Notes: generated from the sequence alone by a model not told the origin. A stretch of DNA of 45,821 nt from Bacillota bacterium (GCA_023441625.1 JAEZOA010000087.1:1-45821); one strand, 5' to 3'. Counted from the first letter of the stretch, positions 35,364-45,496 are shown. Numbers and translations are program-made.

Positions 35364-36650
35364 TTAAAGCTTGCCTTGGTTAAACAACTTTTGTAACGCT
35401 ATGATATTCCCCAGTATAACATGTTCATATACCAAGCCACCTTGCATATAAGCAATATATGGTGCCTTAATAGGTGCATCAGCACTTAGCTCTATTGAAG
35501 AGCCTTGCACAAAAGCACCTGCCGCCATTATTACTGGTGAATCATAGCCCGGCATATCCCAAGGCTGTGGTGTAACATATGAATCCACAGGAGAGCCCTT
35601 TTGTATACCCTGACAAAATGCAATTAAGCTATCTTCACTATTAAACTTAACTGCTTGGATAATGTCACTTCTCTTAGCATCAACCTTTGGAAGAGTTTCA
35701 AAGCCTACACGTTCCATAAGTGCTGCACAAAACACTGCACCTTTCAAGCTTTCTGATACTATATGAGGAGCCATAAACAAGCCTTGGAACATTAGCCGAT
35801 TGTTTCCTAGGGATGCTCCTACTTCTTTGCCTAAACCAGGTGATGTCAGTCTATATGCCGCCTGCTCAACTAATTCCTTTTTCCCAGCAATATAGCCCCC
35901 AGTTAAAGCAATTCCTCCTCCAGGATTTTTAATAAGTGAACCTGCAATTATATCTGCTCCAACCTCAATGGGCTCAATTTCCTCAACAAATTCACCATAA
36001 CAGTTGTCTACCATAACAATTATATCGCTATTTATTTTCTTAATAGTCTCAATAATATTTTTTATATCCTCAATACAGAGGGCATCTCTCCAGGAATAGC
36101 CTCTTGAGCGCTGAATCATTGCCATTTTTGTTTTCGAGGATACTGTAGAGCTTATTTTATCAAAATCAGGCTTTCCGTTTTCCTTTAACTCAACTTGTTT
36201 ATAGCTTACTCCAAACTCCTTTAAGGAGCCACAATTTTCTCCTCTAATACCTATAACTTCTTCAAGTGTGTCATAAGGCTTCCCTGTAACTGCAACCAGC
36301 TCGTCACCTGGTCTAAGGTTTCCAAACAAACATAATGCCAATGCCTGTGTTCCTGAAACAATCTGATGCCTAACCAATGCATCCTCTGCTCCAAATACGT
36401 TTGCATAGACACTATCCAGCACATCTCTCCCCCTGTCATCATAACCGTACCCAGTTGTCCCATTAAAATGTGAATCACTGAGTTTATTGTCTTGCATCGC
36501 CTTAATTACTTTTAGCTGATTTATTTGCTTAACTTTATCTATTCTCTCAAACACCTGTATTGCATCATTTTGCGCCAGCTGGGCCAATTCAATTACTCTA
36601 TCATCTATTTCAAAGTTCTTCTTTAAGTATTCTACAACTCCCAAATCCAT
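35364..36650 (-). CDS. Methionine gamma-lyase family PLP enzyme (YnbB-like)
   Basis: 428 residues, fold-type I PLP enzyme. PLP lysine in GSLIKNPGGGIALTGGYIAG, Asp in VMVDNCYGEFVE, and the N-terminal FNGTTGYGYDDRGRDVLD. The family is often labelled aluminium resistance protein, or methionine gamma-lyase family; the real substrate is not settled. ATG 36650 is preceded by AGAGG. It is the first gene of the minus-strand run that leads into the division cluster. Confidence 0.9.
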   Translation of the reverse strand: MDLGVVEYLKKNFEIDDRVIELAQLAQNDAIQVFERIDKVKQINQLKVIKAMQDNKLSDSHFNGTTGYGYDDRGRDVLDSVYANVFGAEDALVRHQIVSGTQALALCLFGNLRPGDELVAVTGKPYDTLEEVIGIRGENCGSLKEFGVSYKQVELKENGKPDFDKISSTVSSKTKMAMIQRSRGYSWRDALCIEDIKNIIETIKKINSDIIVMVDNCYGEFVEEIEPIEVGADIIAGSLIKNPGGGIALTGGYIAGKKELVEQAAYRLTSPGLGKEVGASLGNNRLMFQGLFMAPHIVSESLKGAVFCAALMERVGFETLPKVDAKRSDIIQAVKFNSEDSLIAFCQGIQKGSPVDSYVTPQPWDMPGYDSPVIMAAGAFVQGSSIELSADAPIKAPYIAYMQGGLVYEHVILGNIIALQKLFNQGKL

Positions 36651-36730
36651 TTATAAAATCCTCTTTCGTGTCTATTTATTAATATCTTATTTAAAAAATA
36701 TTATATATCATTACCATTGATTTAACTACC

Positions 36731-36759
36731 TTTAAATTATTTTATTTAAACGGTATAAT
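36731..36759 (+). promoter_or_regulatory. Probable sigma-A promoter of the pseudouridine synthase gene
   Basis: TTTAAA (36731-36736) and TATAAT (36754-36759) are 17 bases apart. The perfect -10 box lies 61 bases before the ATG. The -35 box is poor. Confidence 0.45.
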
Positions 36760-36820
36760 AACTTATGGCAATGATTTATTTGTATGAACATGTTATAAAC
36801 AGTTAATTTATGGAGGAAAA

Positions 36821-37720
36821 ATGATATTAGAACATACTATAGGTGCTGACGATGCTGGTAAACCTGTAAAATATATTTTAAAGAGCAGATTAGAGCTCTC
36901 AACTAGACTTGTTAAGAAACTGAAATACCAGAACAGAATTTTAGTAAACGATGTTCCTGTAAAGATTATTTATATAGTTAAAGAAAATGATAAACTCAAG
37001 GTAGAACTCGAGCTTGAAGAGGTCTGTGAAAATGTTGAACCACAAAATATCCCCATAGATATTATCCATGAAGACGACTGTCTTTTAGTACTTAATAAGC
37101 AACCAGGAATTGTTGTTCATCCTACCTTTAATCATCCTAACTCAACTATCGCAAATGGAATTGTTTATCACCTGAAACAACAGGGTATTTCTAAAAAAGT
37201 CAGGCCAGTTAGCAGGCTAGATAGAGAGACTTCCGGCATAATTATTTTTGCTAAAAATCAGTTTGCTCAGGAAGCATTAATTAGACAAATGAATGAAAAA
37301 ATCTTTGAAAAGGAATATCTCGGCATTGTTCAAGGTATTCCAAATAACTTATGTGGCACAATTGATCTCCCAATTGATAGAAAGCAGGATAGCATTATGC
37401 TAAGATGTATTTCAGATACTGGAGCACCTTCAATTACTCACTACGAAGTTATAGAGAATTTTAAGGAATACAACTGTGCATTGCTTCGATTTAAGTTAGA
37501 AACAGGTAGGACACACCAGATAAGAGTTCATTGTCAAGCGATGGGATTTCCCATCTATGGAGATACATTGTATTCTAATAGCACTGACTTTCTGATCTCC
37601 CGCCAAGCGCTGCATTCTCACATAACTAAAATAGTACATCCTCAGACCCATAACGAAGTTATTTTCACTGCTGAGCTCCCTGATGACATGGAGAAACTAC
37701 TGGAAATAATGCGCAACTGA
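36821..37720 (+). CDS. RluA-family pseudouridine synthase
   Basis: 299 residues. N-terminal S4-like RNA-binding domain (about 12-72), then the catalytic domain with RPVSRLDRETSGIIIFAKN, whose Asp is the catalytic residue, and GRTHQIRVHCQAMGFPIYGD. ATG 36821 follows GGAGG (36812-36816). Which RNA uridines it modifies (23S rRNA or tRNA) cannot be told. Divergent from the PLP enzyme gene. Confidence 0.93.
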   Translation: MILEHTIGADDAGKPVKYILKSRLELSTRLVKKLKYQNRILVNDVPVKIIYIVKENDKLKVELELEEVCENVEPQNIPIDIIHEDDCLLVLNKQPGIVVHPTFNHPNSTIANGIVYHLKQQGISKKVRPVSRLDRETSGIIIFAKNQFAQEALIRQMNEKIFEKEYLGIVQGIPNNLCGTIDLPIDRKQDSIMLRCISDTGAPSITHYEVIENFKEYNCALLRFKLETGRTHQIRVHCQAMGFPIYGDTLYSNSTDFLISRQALHSHITKIVHPQTHNEVIFTAELPDDMEKLLEIMRN

Positions 37721-37858
37721 TTTGGCAATAATTTACATTTGTGTACTCCATATGCTACTATCATCATATACTAGTTTGCATTTTAGTTTTTATCGAATTA
37801 TGCAAATAGTTTACTAATGAAAAACTGATCATTTTAAATGGTCTATGGGGGTACGTAA

Positions 37859-38455
37859 ATGGATATTTTGAGGGATAGATATTCAATAACAGAGCTAAGC
37901 GAAGCTTTACATATAACAGATCATGCTTTAAGATTTTACGAAAAGGAATTTGGCTTAGATATTCCTAAGGATAATAGAGGCAGGCGTTTCTACAAAACAG
38001 AACATGCAAATTTAATGTACCAAATCAAAATAATGCGTGATCAAGGTCTTGAACTTAAAGCAATACGAAAAATACTTGAAGATGAAAATATTATTCATGA
38101 CCCAGTAAAAAATCTACCCAGTAGCAATGAGGTACTGCCAGCAGTTGTTACTAATCCTTCAAACAAATTAAGTACTTCTGAATTAACCATAATAATGGAA
38201 ACTCTCAATAGCATTAAAGAACAGCTTATAAATAGTGTTTCAACAGAAATAATGTCCTCAAGAGAGTATCTTTCAAAAGATTTATATAAATCAAAGTTAG
38301 AGCTAGGTGCTTGCATAGAAAACAGTAATCGTAAGCTTGAACTAAAGCTTGACAGACACTTTCAAGAGGTTGACAAATCACTTACAAATTGGAGAGAGCG
38401 CAAAAAAAGTTCATTATTTGGACGTTTGAAGAAACTAATTAGAAGTCCGCATTAA
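37859..38455 (+). CDS. MerR-type DNA-binding protein with C-terminal coiled coil
   Basis: 198 residues. MerR-type helix-turn-helix with wing at residues 5-75 (ELSEALHITDHALRFYEKEF, then RFYKTEHANLMYQIKIMRD). The rest is helical and ends very basic (GRLKKLIRSPH). No ligand-binding domain or cysteines. The N-terminal MerR plus coiled coil layout is like RacA, the chromosome anchor in sporulating Bacillus; homology is not claimed. ATG 37859 follows GGGGG by seven bases. The stop codon lies in the loop of the terminator. Confidence 0.8.
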   Translation: MDILRDRYSITELSEALHITDHALRFYEKEFGLDIPKDNRGRRFYKTEHANLMYQIKIMRDQGLELKAIRKILEDENIIHDPVKNLPSSNEVLPAVVTNPSNKLSTSELTIIMETLNSIKEQLINSVSTEIMSSREYLSKDLYKSKLELGACIENSNRKLELKLDRHFQEVDKSLTNWRERKKSSLFGRLKKLIRSPH

Positions 38456-38470
38456 GCGGACTTCCTTTGT
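38442..38470. terminator. Terminator overlapping the stop codon of the MerR-type gene
   Basis: Arms GAAGTCCGC (38442-38450) and GCGGACTTC (38456-38464), loop ATTAA, which includes the TAA stop, then CTTTGTG. It lies between convergent genes and probably serves both. Confidence 0.7.
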
Positions 38471-38490
38471 GTAAATTGCTATAGTGTTTT

Positions 38491-40464
38491 TTATTCTGGT
38501 TTTATTCCGTTATTAAGCCAATCAGAAAATTGACTTTCAGTAATAATGCTTATCCCTAATTCTTTTGCTTTTTTATTTTTAGAGGAGGTAGATAAATTAT
38601 CATTATTTATCAGATAGTTTGTCTTTGAAGTGACCGAACCAGTAACCTTACCGCCCCTTTCTTCAATTACTTCTTTTAACTCATCCCTGTTTTTAAATTG
38701 CTCAACAGAACCTGTAATAACAAAATTAATATTTTCAAATATCAGTTCAACATATGAAGCTTTGATATCCTCAAATGTAATTTCCTTTAATAAGTCATAT
38801 ACTATTTTCTTCTTCTTTTCGTCATTAAAAAATTTAACATAGAAATCTGCCATAATATCACCAATACCAGATATTTCTATCAATTGTGAATATTGTGCAT
38901 TAGCTATTTCATTCCAATCATACTTAAAATTCTTACATATCAGTTTAGCATTGGATAAGCCCACATTTGGAATACCCAAGCTATAAAGCAGCCTAACAGT
39001 ACTTGTATTTCTAGCCTTATTAATAGATGCAACTAATTTATTAAAGGATTTTTCTCCAAGACCCTCCATATTAATTATCACTTCTTTAAATTTTTCAATA
39101 TGGAATAAATCAGCAAGCTCAGTAATCAATCCTTTTGCAATTAGTTTTTCTATTGTAGCTTCTGATAAACCCTCTATATTCATAGCGTCTCTGTTTACAA
39201 AATGCGTAAAGGCTTTAATTTGCTTTGCAAGACAATCATAATTTGGGCAATATAAAAATTTGACTCCATTTTCCTGTTTTATTTCTGTTTTTTCACCACA
39301 TACCGGACAGCTCTCTGGTATTCCATCCATACCACTCCTAGTCATATTTTCAGAAATCTGCGGAATAATCATGTTTGCTTTGTAAACACCTACTGTGTCG
39401 CCTATTCCAAGCTCTAGGCCCTCCATAATGCTTATATTGTGAATACTAGCTCTGCTGACAGTTGTCCCCTCCAGCTCAACAGGCTCAAAAATTGCAATAG
39501 GATTTATTAAGCCTGTTCGAGAAGCACTCCACTCAATATCTAGCAGCTTAGTTTCTTTAATTTCATCACGCCACTTGAAGGCTATAGAATCCCTTGGGAA
39601 CTTGGAGGTTGAGCCTAATGCTTCCCCATATTCAATATCGTCATAGGTGAGAACTAATCCATCAGAAGGAAAATCATTTTTTGAAACAAACTGTGAAAAC
39701 CACGAAACTGTTTCTTCTATATTAGATGAATTAACTTCTTTGAACTCAACTAAATCAAAGCCCTGATTTTTCAGCCAATTTAATTGAGCTGTTCTTGAGC
39801 TTTTAAAGTCTACATTTTCTGCTTTAACTACTGAAAATGCAAAGAAATATACGTTTCTTTCAGAGGTTATCTTATTGTTTAATTGTCTGACACTGCCACT
39901 GCATAAATTTCTTGGATTTTTATATTTAGCACTAACATCTGCAATTTCATTGTTTATCCTCTCAAAATCGGAGTAGCGTATAATAGCTTCCCCTCTTAAA
40001 ATCAAATTGCCTTTGTGTGAGATATTAATTGGGATGTTTGTGAAAACCTTTACATTATTTGTTATAACTTCACCAACTTCACCTGTTCCTCTAGTAACAG
40101 CCTTTACAAGCCTGCCTTCATCATAAGTCAGTACAATTGTAAGACCATCTAGCTTCCAGGAAAGCAATCCCTTGTGTTGACCAAGCCATTCTTTCAAAGC
40201 ACCTACATCTTTGGTTTTATCCAAGGATAACATCGCCTTTTCATGCTTCTCTTTTGGTAAATTACTTAGCAATTCATATCCAACATGTATTGATGGACTA
40301 TTTGAAAGTACAACACCTGTTTCTTTTTCTAGCTCCAATAATTCATCATACAGCTTATCATATTCTATATTAGGCATAATTTCTGTATTTTCTTGATAAT
40401 ATGCCTTTGCCGCCTTGTTTAATATTTCAATTTTGTCTTTCATGGATTGCAGTTTATTATTCAT
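38491..40464 (-). CDS. ligA: Divergent NAD-dependent DNA ligase, LigA type
   Basis: 657 residues with the full LigA layout: domain Ia, adenylation domain, OB fold, zinc finger (CPVC...CPNYDC, near 395-420), helix-hairpin-helix and BRCT (about 580-655). The AMP-accepting Lys is K104 in SWKLDGL, and RGEA, SIAFKW and ASIHN are present. Several near-invariant residues differ: SWKLDG instead of ExKxDG, TRGTG instead of TRGDG, and DGLVLT (T273) where LigA proteins have DGVVIK, the lysine shown essential in E. coli LigA. ATG 40464 follows GGAGG. It may be a second ligase with altered activity. Alone in its transcript. Confidence 0.85.
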   Translation of the reverse strand: MNNKLQSMKDKIEILNKAAKAYYQENTEIMPNIEYDKLYDELLELEKETGVVLSNSPSIHVGYELLSNLPKEKHEKAMLSLDKTKDVGALKEWLGQHKGLLSWKLDGLTIVLTYDEGRLVKAVTRGTGEVGEVITNNVKVFTNIPINISHKGNLILRGEAIIRYSDFERINNEIADVSAKYKNPRNLCSGSVRQLNNKITSERNVYFFAFSVVKAENVDFKSSRTAQLNWLKNQGFDLVEFKEVNSSNIEETVSWFSQFVSKNDFPSDGLVLTYDDIEYGEALGSTSKFPRDSIAFKWRDEIKETKLLDIEWSASRTGLINPIAIFEPVELEGTTVSRASIHNISIMEGLELGIGDTVGVYKANMIIPQISENMTRSGMDGIPESCPVCGEKTEIKQENGVKFLYCPNYDCLAKQIKAFTHFVNRDAMNIEGLSEATIEKLIAKGLITELADLFHIEKFKEVIINMEGLGEKSFNKLVASINKARNTSTVRLLYSLGIPNVGLSNAKLICKNFKYDWNEIANAQYSQLIEISGIGDIMADFYVKFFNDEKKKKIVYDLLKEITFEDIKASYVELIFENINFVITGSVEQFKNRDELKEVIEERGGKVTGSVTSKTNYLINNDNLSTSSKNKKAKELGISIITESQFSDWLNNGIKPE

Positions 40465-40553
40465 GTTAAGAGCCCTCCAATATACTTTTATCAAACCTGT
40501 CAGTAATACATCGAAACTAAATATTCATTGTAAATATACACTTTTAAGCTATA

Positions 40554-41255
40554 CTACCTTCTTCTTGATACCTTTTGCTTTCTTCTGAATAATGTTGCAT
40601 AAATGGCAAATACAGATATTGCCAGCCAGATAACACCCCATATTATAGCTGGAATATGGGTTAAGCTTGCTAGTTGTACAGCATCTGTTTTAGGCATTTC
40701 ACCAAAGTTGAATAAGCCAAATTGATAATTAACCTGTAACAATACAGTATCAACAAAGGTGTCGTATATAGCATATGTAACAGAGCCAATACCAATTATC
40801 TCTATTACCCAATCATTTAAATTATCATTTTGAATCATATAAATAACAAGTGCAAGAGCAGCAAATATAACAGAATAAAGCATTGTAAATGAAATAATAC
40901 CAGAATACTTGAAGGTTACAGCTAAGAAAATAATAGCTATAACGCCGATTATGTACTTTTTGAATCTAGTATTCTTTAACATAAGTATGCATATTGCAAA
41001 AAGAACGCTTCCAAGATAACCTCCATTTGCAATTAAAAAAGCCGAAAGCCAATCCTTTGGGAGAGACTGCACATACCCGCTTTCATTAAAATATATATTG
41101 AGGCCTGTTATATTGCTACCTGTAACTAAAGCCATAAAAGCATGTCCTAGCTCATGCAGAAAAACAGTAAAGAGCTTTATTGGTTTTATTATTATAGTGT
41201 TCCATAAAACCATAAGCAAAATAAAAATAATAAAAAACCTTCCTGTTTGCTTCAT
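40554..41255 (-). CDS. M50-type (M50B-like) membrane metallopeptidase
   Basis: 233 residues, about six membrane segments. The zinc motif HELGHAFMALVTG is in the first part, within a membrane region, as in site-2-protease relatives. Ends with a very basic tail RRKQKVSRRR. Substrate unknown; clostridial relatives include SpoIVFB, but the length and layout here fit the M50B-like group. Start at ATG 41255. Separated from its neighbours by gaps of 90 and 300 bases. Confidence 0.82.
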   Translation of the reverse strand: MKQTGRFFIIFILLMVLWNTIIIKPIKLFTVFLHELGHAFMALVTGSNITGLNIYFNESGYVQSLPKDWLSAFLIANGGYLGSVLFAICILMLKNTRFKKYIIGVIAIIFLAVTFKYSGIISFTMLYSVIFAALALVIYMIQNDNLNDWVIEIIGIGSVTYAIYDTFVDTVLLQVNYQFGLFNFGEMPKTDAVQLASLTHIPAIIWGVIWLAISVFAIYATLFRRKQKVSRRR

Positions 41256-41364
41256 ATGTTCCCCCTAGAATCGTTATGGCTTACCAATCTATCTCAATGG
41301 GACATTACTCTCCACTCTTTTGTTAGCGGGAGCTAAGTACTGCTTAGTTCGAATAAGTACACAC

Positions 41365-41398
41365 AAGTTTAGATGGCGTTGCTTCGCCATCTAAACTT
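41365..41398. repeat. Perfect 14-bp hairpin in the gap before the M50 gene
   Basis: Arms AAGTTTAGATGGCG (41365-41378) and CGCCATCTAAACTT (41385-41398), loop TTGCTT. No T-run on either strand. The gap 41256-41555 otherwise shows nothing recognisable. It may be an extended terminator of the transglutaminase gene or a REP-like element. Confidence 0.5.
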
Positions 41399-41555
41399 AG
41401 TATTCTTTATACGTAATAAATTATAACCTGTGCACAGGGAAAAGGAAAGATATTACCAAACAAAACTATTAAAAACAAACCTAATGTTGTGTATGGTTAA
41501 ACATATACCATCTACATGATATATAATTTTGATTTGCTATCTAAGATGCCATCTA

Positions 41556-44276
41556 TTATTTTGACCTAATGGTACATGTGACAGACAAGCGGGCATTACC
41601 CGAATACCCCCCCAAATTAATTTGATAAGAAACATTATCAATACTGTAATTGTATTCTAATTTTGCCTTACCATCTATTATCATTTTAAATAACTCTTCA
41701 TTCTTATAGTCCTTGATGTTCTCATATCCTTTTTCAAATACATAAAAATTTAACGTAGCTAAGGTTTTTGTGCCTATGCTGTCTTTCAAAAAAGTGTTAA
41801 ATAGATTAAGTATAGATAAATAATTGTCTTCATTTATATTCACATCATTAAAAGATATAGTATAATTCAGTTTGTCACTGTTTTCTTCATGATTATATAC
41901 TCTGTAAACATTTATTCCTGAAGGTAAGTCAACGGTATAATATATACTATTTTTAGATGATTCATTAGGCTTGCTACCTTCTAATTTTTCAGCATCTTCG
42001 AGGGTTTTTAGTTCCTTTAACAGCTTATAATTTGTAAAATTATACTTCTTTAGAACATTATTAAGTTCATCAAATACTTCCCCACTTATTATTGTTCCAT
42101 TATCTTTCTCAGGTTCTTGCCAATCTGGGTTTTTTGGTATTTTTAATACTATTTCTTTTAATGGATAGTTTGTAGAGTTAATTATTTGTTCCTCCTGAAC
42201 TATATTCCCACTGTTATCTATATATCCTAATGGTAAATACTGAGTTATCACCTTACTTTCTCCTAGATATGTTTCAGAAGATGAATAGGAGATTATATAG
42301 TAGTACTCATAATTAGGAGGAATCCATGTAAACTCAAAAGGAATTATATACTGTCCAGGTTTAACCTTTACAGTACAGTTTTTCACATTATAAACTTCTG
42401 ATGAAAACCCATTATCAATCTTTTTAAGAAGCTGTAAATTGACTTTGAAATTCGTTGATTCTTTGAGTTCTATACCATTTGGAAATATTATTTGTCCAGT
42501 GAGCTTTTGTGTTGTTTTCGGAGTAACCGAAACTTCCCAATTAGGATAGCTCCCACTTACTTGAATATCATAAAAATCACAAACATAAAATTCTCCATTG
42601 GAAGCAGCTACTCTATCGGAAGCAGCTACTCCCTCTACATTTAAACTTATATTAGATTTATTTACTTCCTTACCATACAGTATTGTACATAAACCTGTAT
42701 TTTTTTCATTTGTAAGCTTAACAATTTTATTTTGGGTTTCACAAGGTTCTCCGTTATGTGAAGTAGAAATGTTTATATATGCAATATCCTGATCTGAAAC
42801 TAGCTTCCCATTCAGACTAAGCTTTATTGTAGCTACAACTCCTCCATTGCTTCTGAGTTGCTCAAGTGTTTTATCAGCATATGAAGCAGCGCTCTTTGGA
42901 AAAAAACCTCTTCTCCAGACATGGTCATATGATATTTCTTCATCAGTCAACAAGAAATATTCGTAGTAGTTTGGGGTTGAACCTATTGGATCATTCCAGG
43001 TGGTGTCAATATGATAGTATTGTCCATCTATTTTAACTAGATTCCATGCATGCCCATTCATATCATAATTCAAAAGTTCATACTTATCTGCTTCAAAGCT
43101 ACTATCTACTCCTGCAAAACCTGTTACCACCTTATTTTCTATGCCCATTTTTTCTAGTAAAAGGGCTGTACTATAGGCATAGCCCTGACATATTGCCAAG
43201 TTCTTAGTTAACGCATCATACTTTCCAGATGACTTGAGAGTTCTATCATATTTAGTGTTATCAACAATAAATTTATTGACCGCCATTACTTTTTCAAAAT
43301 CACTCATATCAGGTTTTAAAAGTTTTTTCACTATATTATCTGCAATATCATTTATTTCTTTTATTTTAGCTTTATCCTTTAAGGCTAAAAGTTCCTCCGC
43401 TTGGGTCTTAAATTTACTAGGAATATGCTCTCCGATTTCATTTCCAAGAGCATCATAATAATCAAGCTTCCCTTTCAAGCGAATAACCATTGCTTTATCC
43501 TCGTAATTTACCGCATCATAGCTTTTTAAATTGTTTTCAAATACTTGTGAACATACCATTAGATTACCTTGTTCAAGCCTAGGTTTACATGGTAATGTTA
43601 CTTTCTTGCCGTCAACATATGCATCATTACTATTCTCTTCAAACTCAAAAATAGTACCATCGATTTTCAAAATAGCTTTTTTGCTTTTTTTATCAAATAA
43701 ATAGCTACCCTTAAAGTATTCAGCAAGTGGACTTATCGGTATAACTAATTGTCCATCCACTAAAGAGTTATATATATTTAATGGATTAAAGAAATGGTTA
43801 TCTACCATAAACCACATTGTACTATTTGATATCCCAATCCTTTTAGGTAAATTACGATTAATGTCTACTGTATTGGTTTTCTTATCAAACTTAACATCAA
43901 AATTAAAAGCAGGCTTAATAAAACTAATTGGTACATAAATTTTATTACTTTTAGATACCGCCTTTTTTTGTAATTTATACTCTATTGAATTTTTTGTAAA
44001 GAAGTTTTTGTCAGGAGAAAATTCAATAGTATTTGAGGATGAAGATATATAATATTTTTTATTTTCATAGCTTATATTCGCATCAAGAGAATTACAAATA
44101 TCATTAAGAGAAATAAATACGGTTTCATCTTTGTCCTTAAAAGAATTAGGAATTTTAGTTTCTTTTCCATCAATAACTATATTTATTGTATTATTAGAAG
44201 CAAATACTGTATTACCAAAAACCCCCATCATCAAGAAAAAAATGCATATGCTTATGTACAATCTATTTTGTATCAT
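41556..44276 (-). CDS. Secreted transglutaminase-like protein with copper-amine-oxidase-N-type repeats
   Basis: 906 residues. Signal peptide ending near FASNN (about 27). Two stretches (about 30-140 and 155-270) resemble the copper amine oxidase N-terminal-type domains common in clostridial surface proteins. A transglutaminase/protease core follows with Cys at about 363 (AICQGYA), His at about 407 (GHAWN) and Asp at about 422 (HIDTTWND). The C-terminal half (about 490-906) is beta-rich with no recognised family. No sortase motif or SLH domain is seen. Probably acts on wall or surface proteins. Starts at ATG 44276. Confidence 0.85.
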   Translation of the reverse strand: MIQNRLYISICIFFLMMGVFGNTVFASNNTINIVIDGKETKIPNSFKDKDETVFISLNDICNSLDANISYENKKYYISSSSNTIEFSPDKNFFTKNSIEYKLQKKAVSKSNKIYVPISFIKPAFNFDVKFDKKTNTVDINRNLPKRIGISNSTMWFMVDNHFFNPLNIYNSLVDGQLVIPISPLAEYFKGSYLFDKKSKKAILKIDGTIFEFEENSNDAYVDGKKVTLPCKPRLEQGNLMVCSQVFENNLKSYDAVNYEDKAMVIRLKGKLDYYDALGNEIGEHIPSKFKTQAEELLALKDKAKIKEINDIADNIVKKLLKPDMSDFEKVMAVNKFIVDNTKYDRTLKSSGKYDALTKNLAICQGYAYSTALLLEKMGIENKVVTGFAGVDSSFEADKYELLNYDMNGHAWNLVKIDGQYYHIDTTWNDPIGSTPNYYEYFLLTDEEISYDHVWRRGFFPKSAASYADKTLEQLRSNGGVVATIKLSLNGKLVSDQDIAYINISTSHNGEPCETQNKIVKLTNEKNTGLCTILYGKEVNKSNISLNVEGVAASDRVAASNGEFYVCDFYDIQVSGSYPNWEVSVTPKTTQKLTGQIIFPNGIELKESTNFKVNLQLLKKIDNGFSSEVYNVKNCTVKVKPGQYIIPFEFTWIPPNYEYYYIISYSSSETYLGESKVITQYLPLGYIDNSGNIVQEEQIINSTNYPLKEIVLKIPKNPDWQEPEKDNGTIISGEVFDELNNVLKKYNFTNYKLLKELKTLEDAEKLEGSKPNESSKNSIYYTVDLPSGINVYRVYNHEENSDKLNYTISFNDVNINEDNYLSILNLFNTFLKDSIGTKTLATLNFYVFEKGYENIKDYKNEELFKMIIDGKAKLEYNYSIDNVSYQINLGGYSGNARLSVTCTIRSK

Positions 44277-44367
44277 TATAATAATCCTCCATATAAATTA
44301 TTTAATGTTGAAATCCAACAATCACCATCTCATGTATTAGTATACAAATGTTCAAATATAAAGTCAA

Positions 44368-44409
44368 TTACAGGGCTTATACTAGGATTAACCTGTATAA
44401 GTCCTGTAA
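44368..44409. terminator. Terminator after gpr
   Basis: Arms TTACAGGGCTTATAC (44368-44382) and GTATAAGTCCTGTAA (44395-44409), 15 bp with one G-T pair, loop 12. It sits 80 bases past the gpr stop; the T-rich run is modest. Confidence 0.5.
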
Positions 44410-44488
44410 TCTACAGCTTGTTACTTTATGACAATCTTGAATTGACAGAAGAAAAACCAAGTGAATTAGTGAAGATTGGGTAAGTTAA

Positions 44489-45496
44489 TTAGTTTAAATA
44501 CTTATCTACATCATTAAGGGTTATTCCTTGGTGTAATGCAATATTAAGCCCATTTGCTACTACTTTTGAAACTCTGTTAATTATATCATCTATTTCCTTT
44601 GGAGTAACTATTAGCTGTCCAACAAATGGATTTAAGGCTTCTTTTAGCAAAGCGTATTTCTGTTCTCTGTCTAAATTCTTCAGCATATTGTAGAAATCAG
44701 TTCCCTCAGGAGCTTCCTTTAGCATGCTATCAATTACTAAATCCATAGCGTCGTTTGTTAAAGTAGCAGCATCCACCACAGTTGGAACACCAATAGCAAC
44801 AACTGGCATACCTAATGTATTCTTGCTTAACTCCATTCGTTTATTTCCTACACCACCACCTGGCGCAATACCAGTATCCGCAATTTGGATTGTTGTACTT
44901 ATTCTCTCCATACTTCTGGCTGCTAATGCATCTATAGCTATAAGGGCATCTGGCTTAATTTTGTCCACTACACCCTTTACAATTTCTCCTGTTTCAATCC
45001 CTGTAATGCCTAATACTCCAGGAGAAATTGCACAAACTGGCCTAACTCCTTCGTCTACATGTTCAGGTACATATTCTAAAAGATGTCTGGTTACCATTAG
45101 ATTTGAAATAACCTTCGGACCTAATGCATCCGGTGTAACATTCCAGTTACCCAATCCAACTACCAGAATAGTTGAATTCTCTTTTAGCTGCAGTAGAGAG
45201 ATTAATTCTTTAGACATCATATCAATAGTCTTCTCATTAATCTCAGGATCGTTGTCCTTTAAATTTGGTATCTCTAATGTAATATAATTCCCCATTGGTT
45301 TACCTATTGAAGCTTCACCTGTGGGTGATGTAATACGAATTCTTGTTATTTTAACCTCCTCATTCCCTGCATTTTCAACAATCACGCCTGGTGGTATTTT
45401 TTCCTCCTGTGCCTGCTGTTTTGCTTCACTGCTGTTTATAAAAATCTCATGTGCTTCTATTGCTAGGTCTGTATGCCTATTAGACAGATTTATCAT
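44489..45496 (-). CDS. gpr: Germination protease GPR
   Basis: 335 residues. Clear GPR features: the propeptide NLSNRHTDLAIEAHEIFI, the core ILVVGLGNWNVTPDALGPKV, and IAIDALAARSMERISTTIQI and IAPGGGVGNKRMELS. It degrades the small acid-soluble proteins protecting spore DNA; it is made in the forespore as a zymogen. ATG 45496 follows AAAGGA. It would be expected to use a sigma F/G promoter; I could not fix one in the upstream 200 bases. Marks the organism as a spore former. Confidence 0.95.
   Translation of the reverse strand: MINLSNRHTDLAIEAHEIFINSSEAKQQAQEEKIPPGVIVENAGNEEVKITRIRITSPTGEASIGKPMGNYITLEIPNLKDNDPEINEKTIDMMSKELISLLQLKENSTILVVGLGNWNVTPDALGPKVISNLMVTRHLLEYVPEHVDEGVRPVCAISPGVLGITGIETGEIVKGVVDKIKPDALIAIDALAARSMERISTTIQIADTGIAPGGGVGNKRMELSKNTLGMPVVAIGVPTVVDAATLTNDAMDLVIDSMLKEAPEGTDFYNMLKNLDREQKYALLKEALNPFVGQLIVTPKEIDDIINRVSKVVANGLNIALHQGITLNDVDKYLN

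Noticed and set aside
44268..44483. Plus-strand frame of 71 codons opposite the gap between the transglutaminase and gpr genes
   Set aside because: It lacks a ribosome site and spans the terminator hairpin; probably chance.
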